Source: Aquimarina spongiae
Lineage (GTDB): Bacteria > Bacteroidota > Bacteroidia > Flavobacteriales > Flavobacteriaceae
Length of the DNA: 64,000 nt
Reading direction: 5' to 3'
Assembly (NCBI RefSeq): GCF_900141785.1
Contig: NZ_FQYP01000009.1
Location: 186,001-250,000, forward strand
Position 1 is the stretch's first letter. Each line of letters opens with the position of its first letter. Positions 1 to 8,195 of the stretch are shown one piece after another. Made by a program: the position numbers and the translations under genes. The notes under the pieces are model-generated. The model ran no database searches. It had not been told where the DNA came from and saw only the letters and a list, made by a program, of their open reading frames with translations.

Positions 1-2
1 CT

Positions 3-1094
3 TTTGTTCTTACTCATTTTCAGGTTGAAGGCGTTGATCATAAAGAAATCGCTCAACTTGTTTTTAACCAGGTCAAACAAGCTATTGGGTTAAAAGATGC
101 TGACATTACACTTGACTTTTTTTGGGAAAAACCCATACAACCAAAAGATCCATTTGCTGTATTAAAAACCACCGATCTATTTAAAGAAGAAACCATCAAG
201 ATAGGAAAATATCGGAATGATAAAACATCACATATTATCTGTATAGAAATGTCCGTGTTGCGTAATCACTATCTGCTAGTATACACCCTAGCTCATGAAT
301 TGGCCCACTATTTTCTTCAAGGGCAAAAACAACTCTTCTTTAATGATGAAAAGCTGACCGATATATTGGTCTTGGTAATGGGATTTGGAAACTTTTGGTG
401 TGAATTACACAGTAATAAAAACAGTACTAATGAAATCAAAACGGGATATTTATCTAAAGAAGAAGGCATTTACGCCCTTGCTTGGTTACAAGAGTATAAC
501 AAAGATTCGCAGTGGGAATTACACTTAAGTGATAAAGAATTATCTAAAACTTTCAAACAATATTTAACTGATATTCAAAAAGATCAAAGTAAAAAACTTT
601 TACCAGAACAACCTCCCAGATATCTATCAGCATCATTTGCGCTCTTTTTAATCAAAATACTAGATAACGAGATTATTGATTACAGTTTTGATGATGTTTT
701 TTTTAAAAATCTTACACTATACAATAATCAGGTTAAAAAAGGAAGGGCAATCCCTTTTAAGAAAAAAAGAACAAATATTGTCAAAAGCATTATAGAAGAA
801 ATCCGGTCATTTCAAGCAAAAAACGATTTAGAACTTTATTTGGTGCAACAGGCCATTGGTCATATAAGTCTCTACTTTAATAAACCGTTACAAGATTCTT
901 TTTACAACAAAATTACGACTCATTGGAAAGAGAATGTCCAGTTTAGAAATCAAGATTTAGAGCTAATTCGAGATGCTTTTAACAAAAACTCATATTTAGA
1001 ACCCGAATTGATGTATACCAAACGAAAAGAGTTAGCAGTAATAATCTTGCCATTATTACAATCAGAATTTAATCTGGATGAAATATCTAACTAA
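3..1094 (+). CDS. HExxH-motif protein, 5' end outside the window
   Basis: The reading frame is open from the first bases of the window, so the gene begins upstream; the first internal Met (base 249) is not the likely start. The visible 363 residues carry a zinc-protease-like motif (HELAH, bases 294-308) followed about 20 residues later by D-E-K-L-T-D, whose Glu could be the third metal ligand of a gluzincin. The region after that is helical and charged, with no signal peptide or membrane segment in the visible part. I do not recognise the family with confidence; an intracellular metallopeptidase-like protein is the best description. It ends in ordinary sequence and is followed by decayed DNA, so it may be the last intact gene of a neighbouring unit. 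Confidence 0.7.
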   Translation, partial: FVLTHFQVEGVDHKEIAQLVFNQVKQAIGLKDADITLDFFWEKPIQPKDPFAVLKTTDLFKEETIKIGKYRNDKTSHIICIEMSVLRNHYLLVYTLAHELAHYFLQGQKQLFFNDEKLTDILVLVMGFGNFWCELHSNKNSTNEIKTGYLSKEEGIYALAWLQEYNKDSQWELHLSDKELSKTFKQYLTDIQKDQSKKLLPEQPPRYLSASFALFLIKILDNEIIDYSFDDVFFKNLTLYNNQVKKGRAIPFKKKRTNIVKSIIEEIRSFQAKNDLELYLVQQAIGHISLYFNKPLQDSFYNKITTHWKENVQFRNQDLELIRDAFNKNSYLEPELMYTKRKELAVIILPLLQSEFNLDEISN

Positions 1095-1320
1095 TTGATA
1101 CAAATTAATAACCATGAGTTTAATCAAAGGTAAAAACGAATTTAAAAGTAAAGTAAAAGATAACATATAAACCTCAAAATTGAGATTTGATTTCCCTTTA
1201 AACTTGTACAGTTTTCATTATCCGTTTAGGGTTAGAGTTAAAAATTAAAAATTGAGCACTCTACTGAATCCTCCGAAAAAAATATCATTAATTTGCAATT
1301 ATTTCAAAGTAGTAGTTTTA

Positions 1321-1587
1321 ATGTTGAAGTTAGTTGCAAGCTTTTATCTTATCTTTTTTCTTTTTATCTCTAATTTTCCTCAAAAAAGGGGAAAATACCG
1401 TTACCCCGAACAAAACAATAGAACGTTTAACCAAACAGCAAAGTGATACATACGATATAGGCGATTATAAGAACTTCAAATTATACACCGTTCTATTTTA
1501 ACCATTACCGAAGCTAATCAGCTCATAACCTACGAAATTGATGCTATAACGAGATTAGGTGTTTATTATAAAAAAATTGATCCTTAA
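1321..1587 (+). pseudogene. Frameshifted small secreted protein remnant
   Basis: An ATG at 1321 opens a hydrophobic signal-peptide-like stretch (MLKLVASFYLIFFLFIS). Protein-like sequence then continues in a second frame from about 1385 (ENTVTPNKTIERLTKQQ, then DTYDIGDYKNFKLYTV) and in a third from about 1497 (LTITEANQLITYEIDAITR) to a stop at 1587. Read together, the three pieces give a plausible protein of about 85 residues; no single frame does. Two indels in a formerly functional gene is the simplest reading. The family is unknown. A sequencing error is a less likely alternative because two would be needed. Confidence 0.5.
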
Positions 1588-1659
1588 GGATAACCGTAAC
1601 TATTGAATTGATAAATTATTGATATTGTTTGTCAATAAAATTCATTAAACCAATAAATT

Positions 1660-1770
1660 ATGAGTTCAGAAATAAATACCGAAGTACTTGAAAGACTAAT
1701 TGGACAGGAGGTAGTGGCAGATATTCCGAATGATGACGATACAGATACAATAACAATAATGGGAAATTAG
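1660..1770 (+). CDS. Small ORF of 36 codons, possibly a remnant
   Basis: ATG at 1660 follows an AT-rich leader and gives MSSEINTEVLERLIGQEVVA followed by an acidic tail (IPNDDDTDT). The first 30 residues look protein-like, but the last few codons overlap, in another frame, the histidine-kinase fragment that follows. It could be a real small acidic protein or the N-terminus of a gene truncated by the same rearrangement. No family is recognised. Confidence 0.3.
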   Translation: MSSEINTEVLERLIGQEVVADIPNDDDTDTITIMGN

Positions 1771-1987
1771 AATTAACTCTAACTGATGAATGTTCAGTAT
1801 CAAAAATACGGGGGAACGCTTAAAAATATCAGAAGACCAATTATTTCAGAGATTTGTGAAATCAGGAGGAAATATAGAATCTACCGGTCTAGGATTGTCT
1901 TTAGTACAGCGTATAGTGCAATACTATAACTTCTCTATACAATATAGGAATATTGATCCATGGCATATTATAACTATAGGATTCTAA
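1755..1987 (+). pseudogene. C-terminal remnant of a sensor histidine kinase
   Basis: From 1790 the frame encodes a typical end of a HATPase_c domain: KNTGE (G1-box-like), QLFQRFVKSG (F-box-like), STGLGLSLVQRIV (G2 box) and a short beta-rich tail. The stretch just upstream (NGKLELTLTDE, 1761-1787) fits the preceding beta strand of the same fold but lies in a different frame, so there is a frameshift near 1787. The dimerisation/phospho-acceptor helices, N box and all sensory parts are missing. It cannot encode a working kinase and is best read as debris. Confidence 0.75.
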
Positions 1988-2019
1988 AATATTTACGAAT
2001 TAAGGTGATTTAAGAAATA

Positions 2020-2844
2020 TTATTTGTAATTGTTGACATAATCAATTGGGATCAAACTGATTTTGGATCGAATTTCGCTTCTTAGTTGAATAAGTTCAGG
2101 GAACTTGTAAAAAAAGAGAATCTTCTTAAGTTTAATTTTTCCAAATTTCGACGGTTTATCACTTAGAACAAAAAATGTCCAAGACTCGGCAATATCTTCT
2201 TCTGGGCTTTCTGAGGCATAATCTGATAAGAATTGGTTTTTGTTATGAAAATAAAAACGCTGTAATCTTCTAACTTTTCTATTTTCATTTTTAATGTTGT
2301 CGATCTTATCCCATTCTTTTAGAAAATCAGCATTCCAAAAAGTACTTACAAACTCCCCTAGGTAGCTGTTTTTTTTGGCATAACCTTCCGAGGTAAGATA
2401 GCCTTTTTCATCATCTTGATAGTCATCATCGGTTATTTCTACCTGTTCAGGATTAAGAGTTAGCAAATGACCAAATTCGTGAATCAATGTGTGGGTATAA
2501 TCTTGTATGTATGTAGAATCTTTAATTTCAAATTTAAAGTCTATGGTATCGATTGCAACACTCCACTTGGTGTTGATGTTATTTAGAGGAGCTATTTCGC
2601 CCAATACTTCTTCGGCACCATCAGTAAAAAGTATCAAACGAGTTACATATCTCTTTAGTAATTTGGAGGGGAGTAGATTATTTAGGTAGTTCCAATATTT
2701 AATAGCAAGAGAATCAGACTGTTTTTTACCGAGTTGAAGGGTTCCATTCGATATCTCCCAACTTTCACCTATAATTTCGGCTTGATTTTGAGCAGACAAG
2801 GAGTAACATAGAATTGTAAAGAGGAGTAAAATTAATTTATTCAA
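2020..2844 (-). CDS. Secreted HExxH metalloprotease-like protein
   Basis: The 274-residue protein starts with a Sec signal peptide ending ...SLSAQ, so it is exported to the periplasm or beyond. The central motif HEFGH (near residue 122) is a zinc-binding HExxH signature, followed by Glu/Asp-rich sequence (EQVEITDDDYQDDEKGY) and, about 90 residues later, ESPEEDIAESW, where a Glu could complete the site as in gluzincins. There is no T9SS tail or lipobox. It lies alone between decayed DNA on both sides. The protease role is inferred only from the motif; the exact family is not recognised. Confidence 0.7.
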   Translation of the reverse strand: MNKLILLLFTILCYSLSAQNQAEIIGESWEISNGTLQLGKKQSDSLAIKYWNYLNNLLPSKLLKRYVTRLILFTDGAEEVLGEIAPLNNINTKWSVAIDTIDFKFEIKDSTYIQDYTHTLIHEFGHLLTLNPEQVEITDDDYQDDEKGYLTSEGYAKKNSYLGEFVSTFWNADFLKEWDKIDNIKNENRKVRRLQRFYFHNKNQFLSDYASESPEEDIAESWTFFVLSDKPSKFGKIKLKKILFFYKFPELIQLRSEIRSKISLIPIDYVNNYK

Positions 2845-3069
2845 TATTATTTAGGAGTTTTCTATTATTACTAAAGATAATTAATGAAAGTGAATTTACA
2901 AGACGCCTGGTTATACAATTCATTAGTATGAAAACAATGTTAAACTTTTTGTAGTGATTTTTTTGTTAGGGCTATTTATAAATTTATCTTGAGGATAATG
3001 ATCAAAAAGGATTAAACAAGAAGTTAGTTATAACAGGTTTTTATCATTACTAAAATCTTATAAAAATAA

Positions 3070-3174
3070 ATGATCGGATCCCTATTAGACAGACCAAGCA
3101 AAACCCCGATAATATATTATGGAGGCAAACGGACCATGACCAAATTAATAACATTTTGGGTAGTATTAACTTAG
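3070..3174 (+). pseudogene. Possible N-terminal stub of an adenine DNA methyltransferase
   Basis: The ORF contains KTPIIYYGGKRTMTKLI, close to the SAM-binding FxGxK-like opening of Dam/D12 methyltransferases, which usually reads tPl-Y-GGK. The rest of that family (PF.GG, DPPY) is absent. An overlapping longer open frame on the same strand (3054-3275) makes the assignment uncertain; only one of the two can have been coding at a given point. Confidence 0.3.
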
Positions 3175-3309
3175 AAAACATTCTATTAAGATCCAAAGCT
3201 TTAAAATTTAGATTGCTAGATCAGGACGAATTGGTTAAAAAACAATTCGATAATGAATCTTACTTAAAAATATGATATAATAGTTCGTATTAATTCATCA
3301 AGTACCACG

Positions 3310-3331
3310 AAATGCAAGCAAAATGCAAGCA
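3310..3331. repeat. Tandem direct repeat, two 11-bp units
   Basis: AAATGCAAGCA occurs twice without spacer at 3310-3320 and 3321-3331. It lies about 70 bp beyond the 3' end of the tRNA-Asn gene, where recombinase binding (arm) sites or attachment scars are often found. The function is inferred from position only. Confidence 0.6.
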
Positions 3332-3361
3332 AATTTTGATGAAAACAGGCTGAAAACAAAA

Positions 3362-3390
3362 AAGAGTTACGAAATAACATCGTAACTCTT
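3362..3390 (-). terminator. Rho-independent terminator of tRNA-Asn
   Basis: Perfect 10-bp inverted repeat AAGAGTTACG / CGTAACTCTT with a 9-nt loop. On the minus strand it lies just after the tRNA and is followed by a T-rich tract (TTTTTTGTTTTC), as expected of an intrinsic terminator. Confidence 0.8.
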
Positions 3391-3401
3391 TAAGTATTAA
3401 G

Positions 3402-3475
3402 CTCCCCCTCTTGGGCTCGAACCAAGGACCCTTTGATTAACAGTCAAATGCTCTAACCAACTGAGCTAAGGAGGA
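3402..3475 (-). tRNA. tRNA-Asn(GTT)
   Basis: The reverse complement folds as a 74-nt tRNA. The acceptor stem TCCTCCT pairs with AGGGGGA (one G-U), with G as discriminator. The D arm contains AGCTCAGTTGGTTAGAGC, the anticodon loop reads CTGTTAA with anticodon GTT, and the T arm is CTTGG-TTCGAGC-CCAAG. The CCA end is not encoded. A TATCTTTG box lies about 12 bp upstream and a strong terminator follows. Confidence 0.95.
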
Positions 3476-3486
3476 ATTTATGTTTG

Positions 3487-3494
3487 CAAAGATA
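3487..3494 (-). promoter_or_regulatory. -7 promoter box of tRNA-Asn
   Basis: TATCTTTG on the minus strand matches the Bacteroidota TAnnTTTG -7 element and sits 12 bp before the first tRNA base, a normal distance for a tRNA transcript. Confidence 0.6.
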
Positions 3495-3566
3495 CTTAGT
3501 ATTTCTCTTTTGCGAGTGCAAATATATACTAATTTTTGATTCTCAAAAAGATTTTTTTAATTTTTA

Positions 3567-4889
3567 TTATTTTCCTGTGATCGCTCTATAGATATCATTT
3601 CCGTTTGCAAATAATAATAAGGCGATAAGAATAATAAAACCAACAAGTTGGGCGTACTCCATAAATTTATCATTTGGTTTTCTTCCTGCAATAATTTCAT
3701 ACAGTAAAAACATCACATGTCCACCATCCAATGCAGGAATCGGTAAGATGTTCATAAAAGCCAAAATAATAGAAATAAAAGCGGTAGTACCCCAAAAGGC
3801 TTTCCAGTTCCAGGCATCAGGGAAAAGATTTCCGATAGCTCCAAAACCACCTACCTGACTAGCTCCTTTTTTCGTAAATACATATTTAAACTGAGCGATA
3901 TAGTCGTGCAGCGTCCAATATCCGAAATCAAAACCTGCGGAGATACTTTCTGTAAAGGAGTATTGTCTTTTCTGGATTTCAAAATTTGCTTTGGGATATA
4001 CCCCAACCACACCATCTTCGTTTGGAGTCACCATTATGGTTTGTTCTGCTCCGTTTCTTAGATAGGTTATCTTTAATGCCGAATTAGTAGTATCTGCTCT
4101 TTTCAATCGATTAAAATCGTTCCAATAGACTACGTTTTGATCATTTAGGCTTAGGATGCGATCTCCTTTTAATAATCCTGCTTTATGCGCCGGAGTATCT
4201 GCTACCACACTATCTAATACAGGCTCTGCAATAGGAGAGAATGGGCGTAGTACTCCAGATTCAAACATGGTTGTTCCGATATCTTCTGGAATAGACAATG
4301 TTTCTTTTTGTCCATTTTGGTGCATTACGGTGATGTTTTCTACATCTCTCATAAACAGATAATGGTTGATCTGGATCACATCTTCCAGCGTTTCGCCATT
4401 TACTTCCATCACGCGATCCCCATCTTTGAATCCTAACTCTTTAAACGAATCTGCTACGGCAAATCCTTGTGGTAAGTCATCAAATCCTACATGATTGGTA
4501 CCCCATGTAAAAATGATGGCCATATAGATCAAAAATCCAAGGATGATATTTACAGTAACTCCACCTAGCATAATGATCAATCGTTGCCAAGCCGGTTTGG
4601 ATCTAAACTCCCAAGGTTGAGGTGGTCCAGCCATTTGCTCTTTGTCCATACTCTCATCGATCATCCCGGCAATCTTTACATATCCTCCCAAAGGCAACCA
4701 ACCGATACCATAAACGGTCTCACCAATTTTTTTCTTGAAGAGCGCAAATTTCACATCAAAAAAGAGGAAAAATTTCTCTACTCGGGTTTTAAATAATTTG
4801 GCAGGTATAAAATGCCCTAGCTCGTGCAAAACGATTAGGATCGATAAACTCAGTAGTAACTGAATGGCTTTTACAAAAAATGGACTCAT
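3567..4889 (-). CDS. rseP: RseP-type site-2 zinc protease (M50)
   Basis: This is an inner-membrane intramembrane protease that in other bacteria cleaves anti-sigma factors and leftover signal peptides. The 440 residues show HELGH at 22-26 inside the first membrane helix, a G-x-x-PLGGYVK loop, PDZ-like segments (about residues 130-300, with GDRVMEVNG and GDRILSLN), and the second metal-ligand motif LDGGH near 388 in the third membrane region, then a last helix. Length is normal. A TACTTTTG promoter box lies about 30 bp upstream. It is monocistronic, between tRNA-Asn and the divergent SCO1 gene. Which anti-sigma factor it cuts cannot be told from this window. Confidence 0.93.
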   Translation of the reverse strand: MSPFFVKAIQLLLSLSILIVLHELGHFIPAKLFKTRVEKFFLFFDVKFALFKKKIGETVYGIGWLPLGGYVKIAGMIDESMDKEQMAGPPQPWEFRSKPAWQRLIIMLGGVTVNIILGFLIYMAIIFTWGTNHVGFDDLPQGFAVADSFKELGFKDGDRVMEVNGETLEDVIQINHYLFMRDVENITVMHQNGQKETLSIPEDIGTTMFESGVLRPFSPIAEPVLDSVVADTPAHKAGLLKGDRILSLNDQNVVYWNDFNRLKRADTTNSALKITYLRNGAEQTIMVTPNEDGVVGVYPKANFEIQKRQYSFTESISAGFDFGYWTLHDYIAQFKYVFTKKGASQVGGFGAIGNLFPDAWNWKAFWGTTAFISIILAFMNILPIPALDGGHVMFLLYEIIAGRKPNDKFMEYAQLVGFIILIALLLFANGNDIYRAITGK

Positions 4890-4915
4890 TAGGTCGTATT
4901 CAAAATTTAATCACG

Positions 4916-4923
4916 CAAAAGTA
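4916..4923 (-). promoter_or_regulatory. -7 promoter box of rseP
   Basis: TACTTTTG on the minus strand matches TAnnTTTG, 26 bp upstream of the rseP start. No clear -33 TTG is seen at the expected distance. Confidence 0.55.
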
Positions 4924-5020
4924 ACCTTTTAAGAGGTATATAAAAAAAAACTACCCTCGATATCACCAGATTTAGTATTTTTTTAATGAAAAAGAGACTA
5001 CAAATACAGGATAATCCTCG

Positions 5021-5028
5021 TATTTTTG
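5021..5028 (+). promoter_or_regulatory. -7 promoter box of the SCO1-like gene
   Basis: TATTTTTG matches TAnnTTTG exactly. It lies downstream of the first possible start (4986) and 11 bp upstream of the ATG at 5040, so it argues for the later start and a very short leader. Confidence 0.55.
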
Positions 5029-5039
5029 CAGCCAGAAAA

Positions 5040-5723
5040 ATGAGTATGCTTCAGTTTTTTTCAAAGTATAAGTTTTTTGCCGTAGTACTCTTCATACTAT
5101 CTGCAATTATCATTAGTATCATTTATACCATTCTTAAACCCAAAAGAATCCTGCAGGTATATGCTCCAGAGATGGTGAATACCGAACTGGTAGATAGTAC
5201 GGTGCAATATGTACGTAAATATCATAAGATTGCCGATTTCAAATTGACCAATCAAAACGGAAAAACAATTACTCAGGAGGATTATAAAGATCGTATTTAT
5301 GTAGCTGATTTTTTCTTTACCACCTGCCAAACTATTTGTCCAATTATGACCGGGCATATGAAAGAGATTCAGGATCGACTTAAAGATGATCAGGAAGTAT
5401 TGTTATTATCGCATAGTGTCACTCCCAAAATTGACAGCGTAGCTCGATTAAAAAAATACGCTATCGAAAAAGGAGTAGACGATAGCAAATGGAACCTGGT
5501 AACAGGAGATAAAAAACAGATCTACGACCTGGCTCGCAAATCGTATTTGGCGGCCAAATCAGATGGCGATGGTGGTCCTTATGATATGGTACATACCGAG
5601 AATTTTGTATTGGTAGATAAAAAGAAACGCATACGAGGGTTTTATGATGGTACCAATCCTGAAGAAATTGATCGCTTGATCGAAGATATTGAGGTATTAA
5701 AGCAAGAAAACCCCTCAGAATAG
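5040..5723 (+). CDS. SCO1/SenC family copper chaperone-like protein
   Basis: SCO proteins are membrane-anchored thioredoxin-fold proteins that deliver copper to the CuA site of cytochrome c oxidase or act as thiol reductants. With the ATG at 5040 the protein has 227 residues: an N-terminal membrane anchor (about 10-32), then the thioredoxin fold with the copper-binding C96xxxC100 (FFTTCQTICPIM) and the conserved partner His185 (MVHTENFVLVD). All three metal ligands are present. A longer start at 4986 is possible, but a promoter box lies between the two starts. It stands alone between divergent rseP and the feo genes; no oxidase genes are in view. Confidence 0.9.
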   Translation: MSMLQFFSKYKFFAVVLFILSAIIISIIYTILKPKRILQVYAPEMVNTELVDSTVQYVRKYHKIADFKLTNQNGKTITQEDYKDRIYVADFFFTTCQTICPIMTGHMKEIQDRLKDDQEVLLLSHSVTPKIDSVARLKKYAIEKGVDDSKWNLVTGDKKQIYDLARKSYLAAKSDGDGGPYDMVHTENFVLVDKKKRIRGFYDGTNPEEIDRLIEDIEVLKQENPSE

Positions 5724-5758
5724 GCCACTTTCTCCCCTTTATTTTGAAGAATTTAGCA

Positions 5759-5787
5759 TTTGCACTAGGTTTTTTTCCGTACTTTTG
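5759..5787 (+). promoter_or_regulatory. Promoter of the feo operon
   Basis: TTTG (5759-5762) and TACTTTTG (5780-5787) are separated by 17 bp, matching the Bacteroidota -33/-7 arrangement. The feoA start is 30 bp downstream. I do not see an obvious Fur-box palindrome. Confidence 0.65.
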
Positions 5788-5816
5788 CCTAGTTTAAAAT
5801 TAATCTAAATAAGCTT

Positions 5817-6044
5817 TTGAAGACTACTATTGCCCATCTTAAGAAAGGTCAGCGAGCCTTGATTAAGGAGATTCCCACCGATGTGATACCGTTAAAATTA
5901 TTAGAAATGGGATGTCTTCCAGGTAACGAGGTACAGTTACTACAAACGGCTCCTTTTAGTTGTCCAATGTATCTCAATATCAATGGCAGTCACCTTGCAA
6001 TCCGCAGAGAAGTGGCGGCAGAAATCGAAGTTCAAATTTTATAA
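5817..6044 (+). CDS. feoA: FeoA family ferrous iron transport protein
   Basis: FeoA is a small cytoplasmic SH3-like protein needed for Fe(II) uptake through FeoB. This 75-residue protein has the usual layout: LKKGQRALIKEI, LKLLEMGCLPGNEVQLL (the conserved L-x-x-M-G-x-x-P-G-x-x-V core), then an I-N-G-S-H-L-A-I-R-R-E end typical of FeoA. Translation appears to start at TTG (5817), as no in-frame ATG lies nearby upstream. feoB begins 16 bp after its stop, so the two are one operon. Confidence 0.93.
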   Translation: MKTTIAHLKKGQRALIKEIPTDVIPLKLLEMGCLPGNEVQLLQTAPFSCPMYLNINGSHLAIRREVAAEIEVQIL

Positions 6045-6059
6045 AGGTAGTTTCTTTTT

Positions 6060-8156
6060 ATGGCTAAGCAGATTAAAGTTTCACTAATAGGAAACCCAAA
6101 TACAGGAAAAACTTCGGTTTTTAATTTACTTACAGGACTCAATCAACAGGTAGGAAATTATCCCGGGATAACGGTAGAAAAAAAAGAAGGGATTTGTAAA
6201 CTTTCCAGAGGAGTAAAAGCCCATATTCTGGACTTACCGGGTACTTATAGCTTGAATGCATCGTCGCTAGACGAAAATGTAGTGATTGAGTTGTTACTCA
6301 ACAAAAAGGATAAAGATTTTCCAGATGTGGCCGTAGTGGTTACCGATGTCGAAAACCTAAAAAGAAACCTATTACTGTTTACACAGATCAAAGATTTGGA
6401 AATTCCCACCATTTTGGTAATCAATATGGCCGATCGTATGCAGCGAAGAGGAATTTCTCTGGATATCCCAAGACTGGAAAAAGAATTGAATACCAAAATA
6501 GCTTTGGTAAGTGCCAGAAAAAAGCAAGGAATCGATGAGCTCAAAAAGATGATCGAATCCTATGCATCTTTGCCCAAATCCCCTTGTGTAGATGCGCTTA
6601 CTTTTGCGCCAGATTATTTTGAAAGATTACAACAAGCGTTCCCTAACCAGTCTTTGTACAAACTTTGGTTGGTGATTACTCAGGATGTCAATTTCAGAAA
6701 AGTAGATAAACAAGAATTGGATATCTCTCCGGATTTTCAGATTAAATCTGAAAGTGAACTCAAACGACTACAGCAAAAAGAAACGATCAAACGTTACCAG
6801 TTTATCAATAATGTACTCAAACAAGGAGTTACTGTAGACGAAAAAGCGGCCACCGGACTTAGAGAACGATTAGACAGAATACTTACTCATAAATTCTGGG
6901 GCTATTTTATTTTCTTCGGTATTCTATTATTGATTTTTCAAGCCATTTATGACTGGTCGTCTTATCCCATGGATTTGATTGATGAAGCTTTTGCATGGCT
7001 TAGTGAGGCTACCAAATCCGCATTACCAGCAGGACCATTTGTGGATCTGATTACCGATGGGATCATACCTGGGTTAGGAGGAATCGTGATTTTTATTCCG
7101 CAGATTGCGTTTTTGTTTCTATTTATCTCGATTCTCGAAGAAAGCGGTTACATGAGTCGGGTGGTGTTTTTGATGGATAGAGGAATGCGCAAATTTGGAT
7201 TAAGCGGAAAAAGTGTAGTGCCCTTAGTATCGGGAACGGCATGTGCAATTCCTGCAGTAATGGCTACCCGAAATATAGAAAGTTGGAAAGAGCGACTCAT
7301 AACGATCTTGGTAGTGCCGTTTACCACTTGTTCTGCCAGATTACCTGTGTATTTAATCATTATCGCATTAGTAATCCCAGACGAAAAAGTAGGATGGATT
7401 TTTGGATATCAAAGTCTTACCTTGATGTTCCTTTATTTTTTAGGTTTTGGTGCTGCTGTAGGAGCAGCCTGGATACTGAATAAAGTGCTCAAAATAAAAA
7501 GCAAATCGTATTTCGTGATCGAAATGCCAGGGTACAAAGTGCCATTGTTTAAAAATGTAATGATCAATGTGATCGAAAAAACCAAAGCATTTGTATTTGG
7601 TGCAGGAAAAATCATCTTGGCGATCTCGATTATTTTGTGGGTATTGGCAAGCTTTGGTCCAAATGATAAATTTGATCAAGCCGAAGAGATTGTTACTGCT
7701 ACTCATAGTGATCTTTCTGGAGAAGAACTTGAAAATGAAATCGTGTCTTACAAATTAGAGCATTCGTTTATTGGGTATGCCGGAAAAGGGATAGAACCTA
7801 TCGTTGCTCCTTTGGGATATGACTGGAAAATAGGAATTGGAATCATAAGTTCTTTTGCTGCTAGAGAAGTGTTTGTAGGTACGTTGGCTACGATCTACAG
7901 CGTAGGGAGCGATGAAGAAGAAACCATCAAAAACCGAATGGCAGCCGAAGTACATGAAAAAACAGGAAGACCCGTATTTAATTTTGCAAGTGGAATATCC
8001 CTGTTACTGTTTTATGCTTTTGCCATGCAATGTATGAGTACGTTGGCTATCGTAAAAAGAGAAACCAACGGTTGGAGATGGCCTACTATTCAGCTGTTTT
8101 TTATGAGCGGATTGGCCTATGTGGTAGCATTGATTGCGTATCAAATTTTAAAATAA
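6060..8156 (+). CDS. feoB: FeoB ferrous iron transporter
   Basis: FeoB is the GTP-dependent inner-membrane Fe(II) permease. The 698-residue protein has an N-terminal G domain with GNPNTGKTS (P-loop, residues 11-19), DLPGTYSL (G3, near 60) and NMAD (G4, near 122), then a helical GDI-like spacer. The membrane domain starts near residue 275 and includes two Gate-type segments (SGTACAIPAVMATR with TTCSARLPVY, and SSFAAREVFVG). Length is normal. It follows feoA by 16 bp and precedes a Cys-rich small membrane protein. Confidence 0.96.
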   Translation: MAKQIKVSLIGNPNTGKTSVFNLLTGLNQQVGNYPGITVEKKEGICKLSRGVKAHILDLPGTYSLNASSLDENVVIELLLNKKDKDFPDVAVVVTDVENLKRNLLLFTQIKDLEIPTILVINMADRMQRRGISLDIPRLEKELNTKIALVSARKKQGIDELKKMIESYASLPKSPCVDALTFAPDYFERLQQAFPNQSLYKLWLVITQDVNFRKVDKQELDISPDFQIKSESELKRLQQKETIKRYQFINNVLKQGVTVDEKAATGLRERLDRILTHKFWGYFIFFGILLLIFQAIYDWSSYPMDLIDEAFAWLSEATKSALPAGPFVDLITDGIIPGLGGIVIFIPQIAFLFLFISILEESGYMSRVVFLMDRGMRKFGLSGKSVVPLVSGTACAIPAVMATRNIESWKERLITILVVPFTTCSARLPVYLIIIALVIPDEKVGWIFGYQSLTLMFLYFLGFGAAVGAAWILNKVLKIKSKSYFVIEMPGYKVPLFKNVMINVIEKTKAFVFGAGKIILAISIILWVLASFGPNDKFDQAEEIVTATHSDLSGEELENEIVSYKLEHSFIGYAGKGIEPIVAPLGYDWKIGIGIISSFAAREVFVGTLATIYSVGSDEEETIKNRMAAEVHEKTGRPVFNFASGISLLLFYAFAMQCMSTLAIVKRETNGWRWPTIQLFFMSGLAYVVALIAYQILK

Positions 8157-8195
8157 ATCACTTAAGGTTTCGTATCTTTATACGACCTATTTTGT

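Larger units (their letters stand above)
1095..2019. other. Gene-poor strip with decayed coding fragments
   Basis: No intact gene is visible here. The strip holds an 18-codon ORF (1114-1170), a signal-peptide-containing fragment broken by two frameshifts (1321-1587), a 36-codon ORF (1660-1770) and the tail of a histidine-kinase ATPase domain (about 1755-1987). Fragments of unrelated proteins in changing frames suggest a site of repeated insertion and decay. Confidence 0.6.
2845..3401. other. Intergenic strip beside tRNA-Asn with coding debris and short repeats
   Basis: This 557-bp stretch has no convincing intact gene. A stop-free frame without a start (3054-3275) overlaps a 34-codon ORF (3070-3174) containing KTPIIYYGGK, which resembles the N-terminal motif of D12-class adenine DNA methyltransferases. 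An 11-bp tandem repeat (3310-3331) and the tRNA terminator hairpin (3362-3390) follow. The content fits the scar of an element once inserted beside the tRNA gene. Confidence 0.5.

Noticed and set aside
1252-1446. 64-codon frame starting from TTG
   Set aside because: Only the part from the ATG at 1321 looks like protein, and it ends by frameshift; treated as a pseudogene instead.
3054-3275. Stop-free frame of about 73 codons without a start codon
   Set aside because: No Met or usual start in frame and it conflicts with the methyltransferase-like stub; kept only as part of the debris strip.
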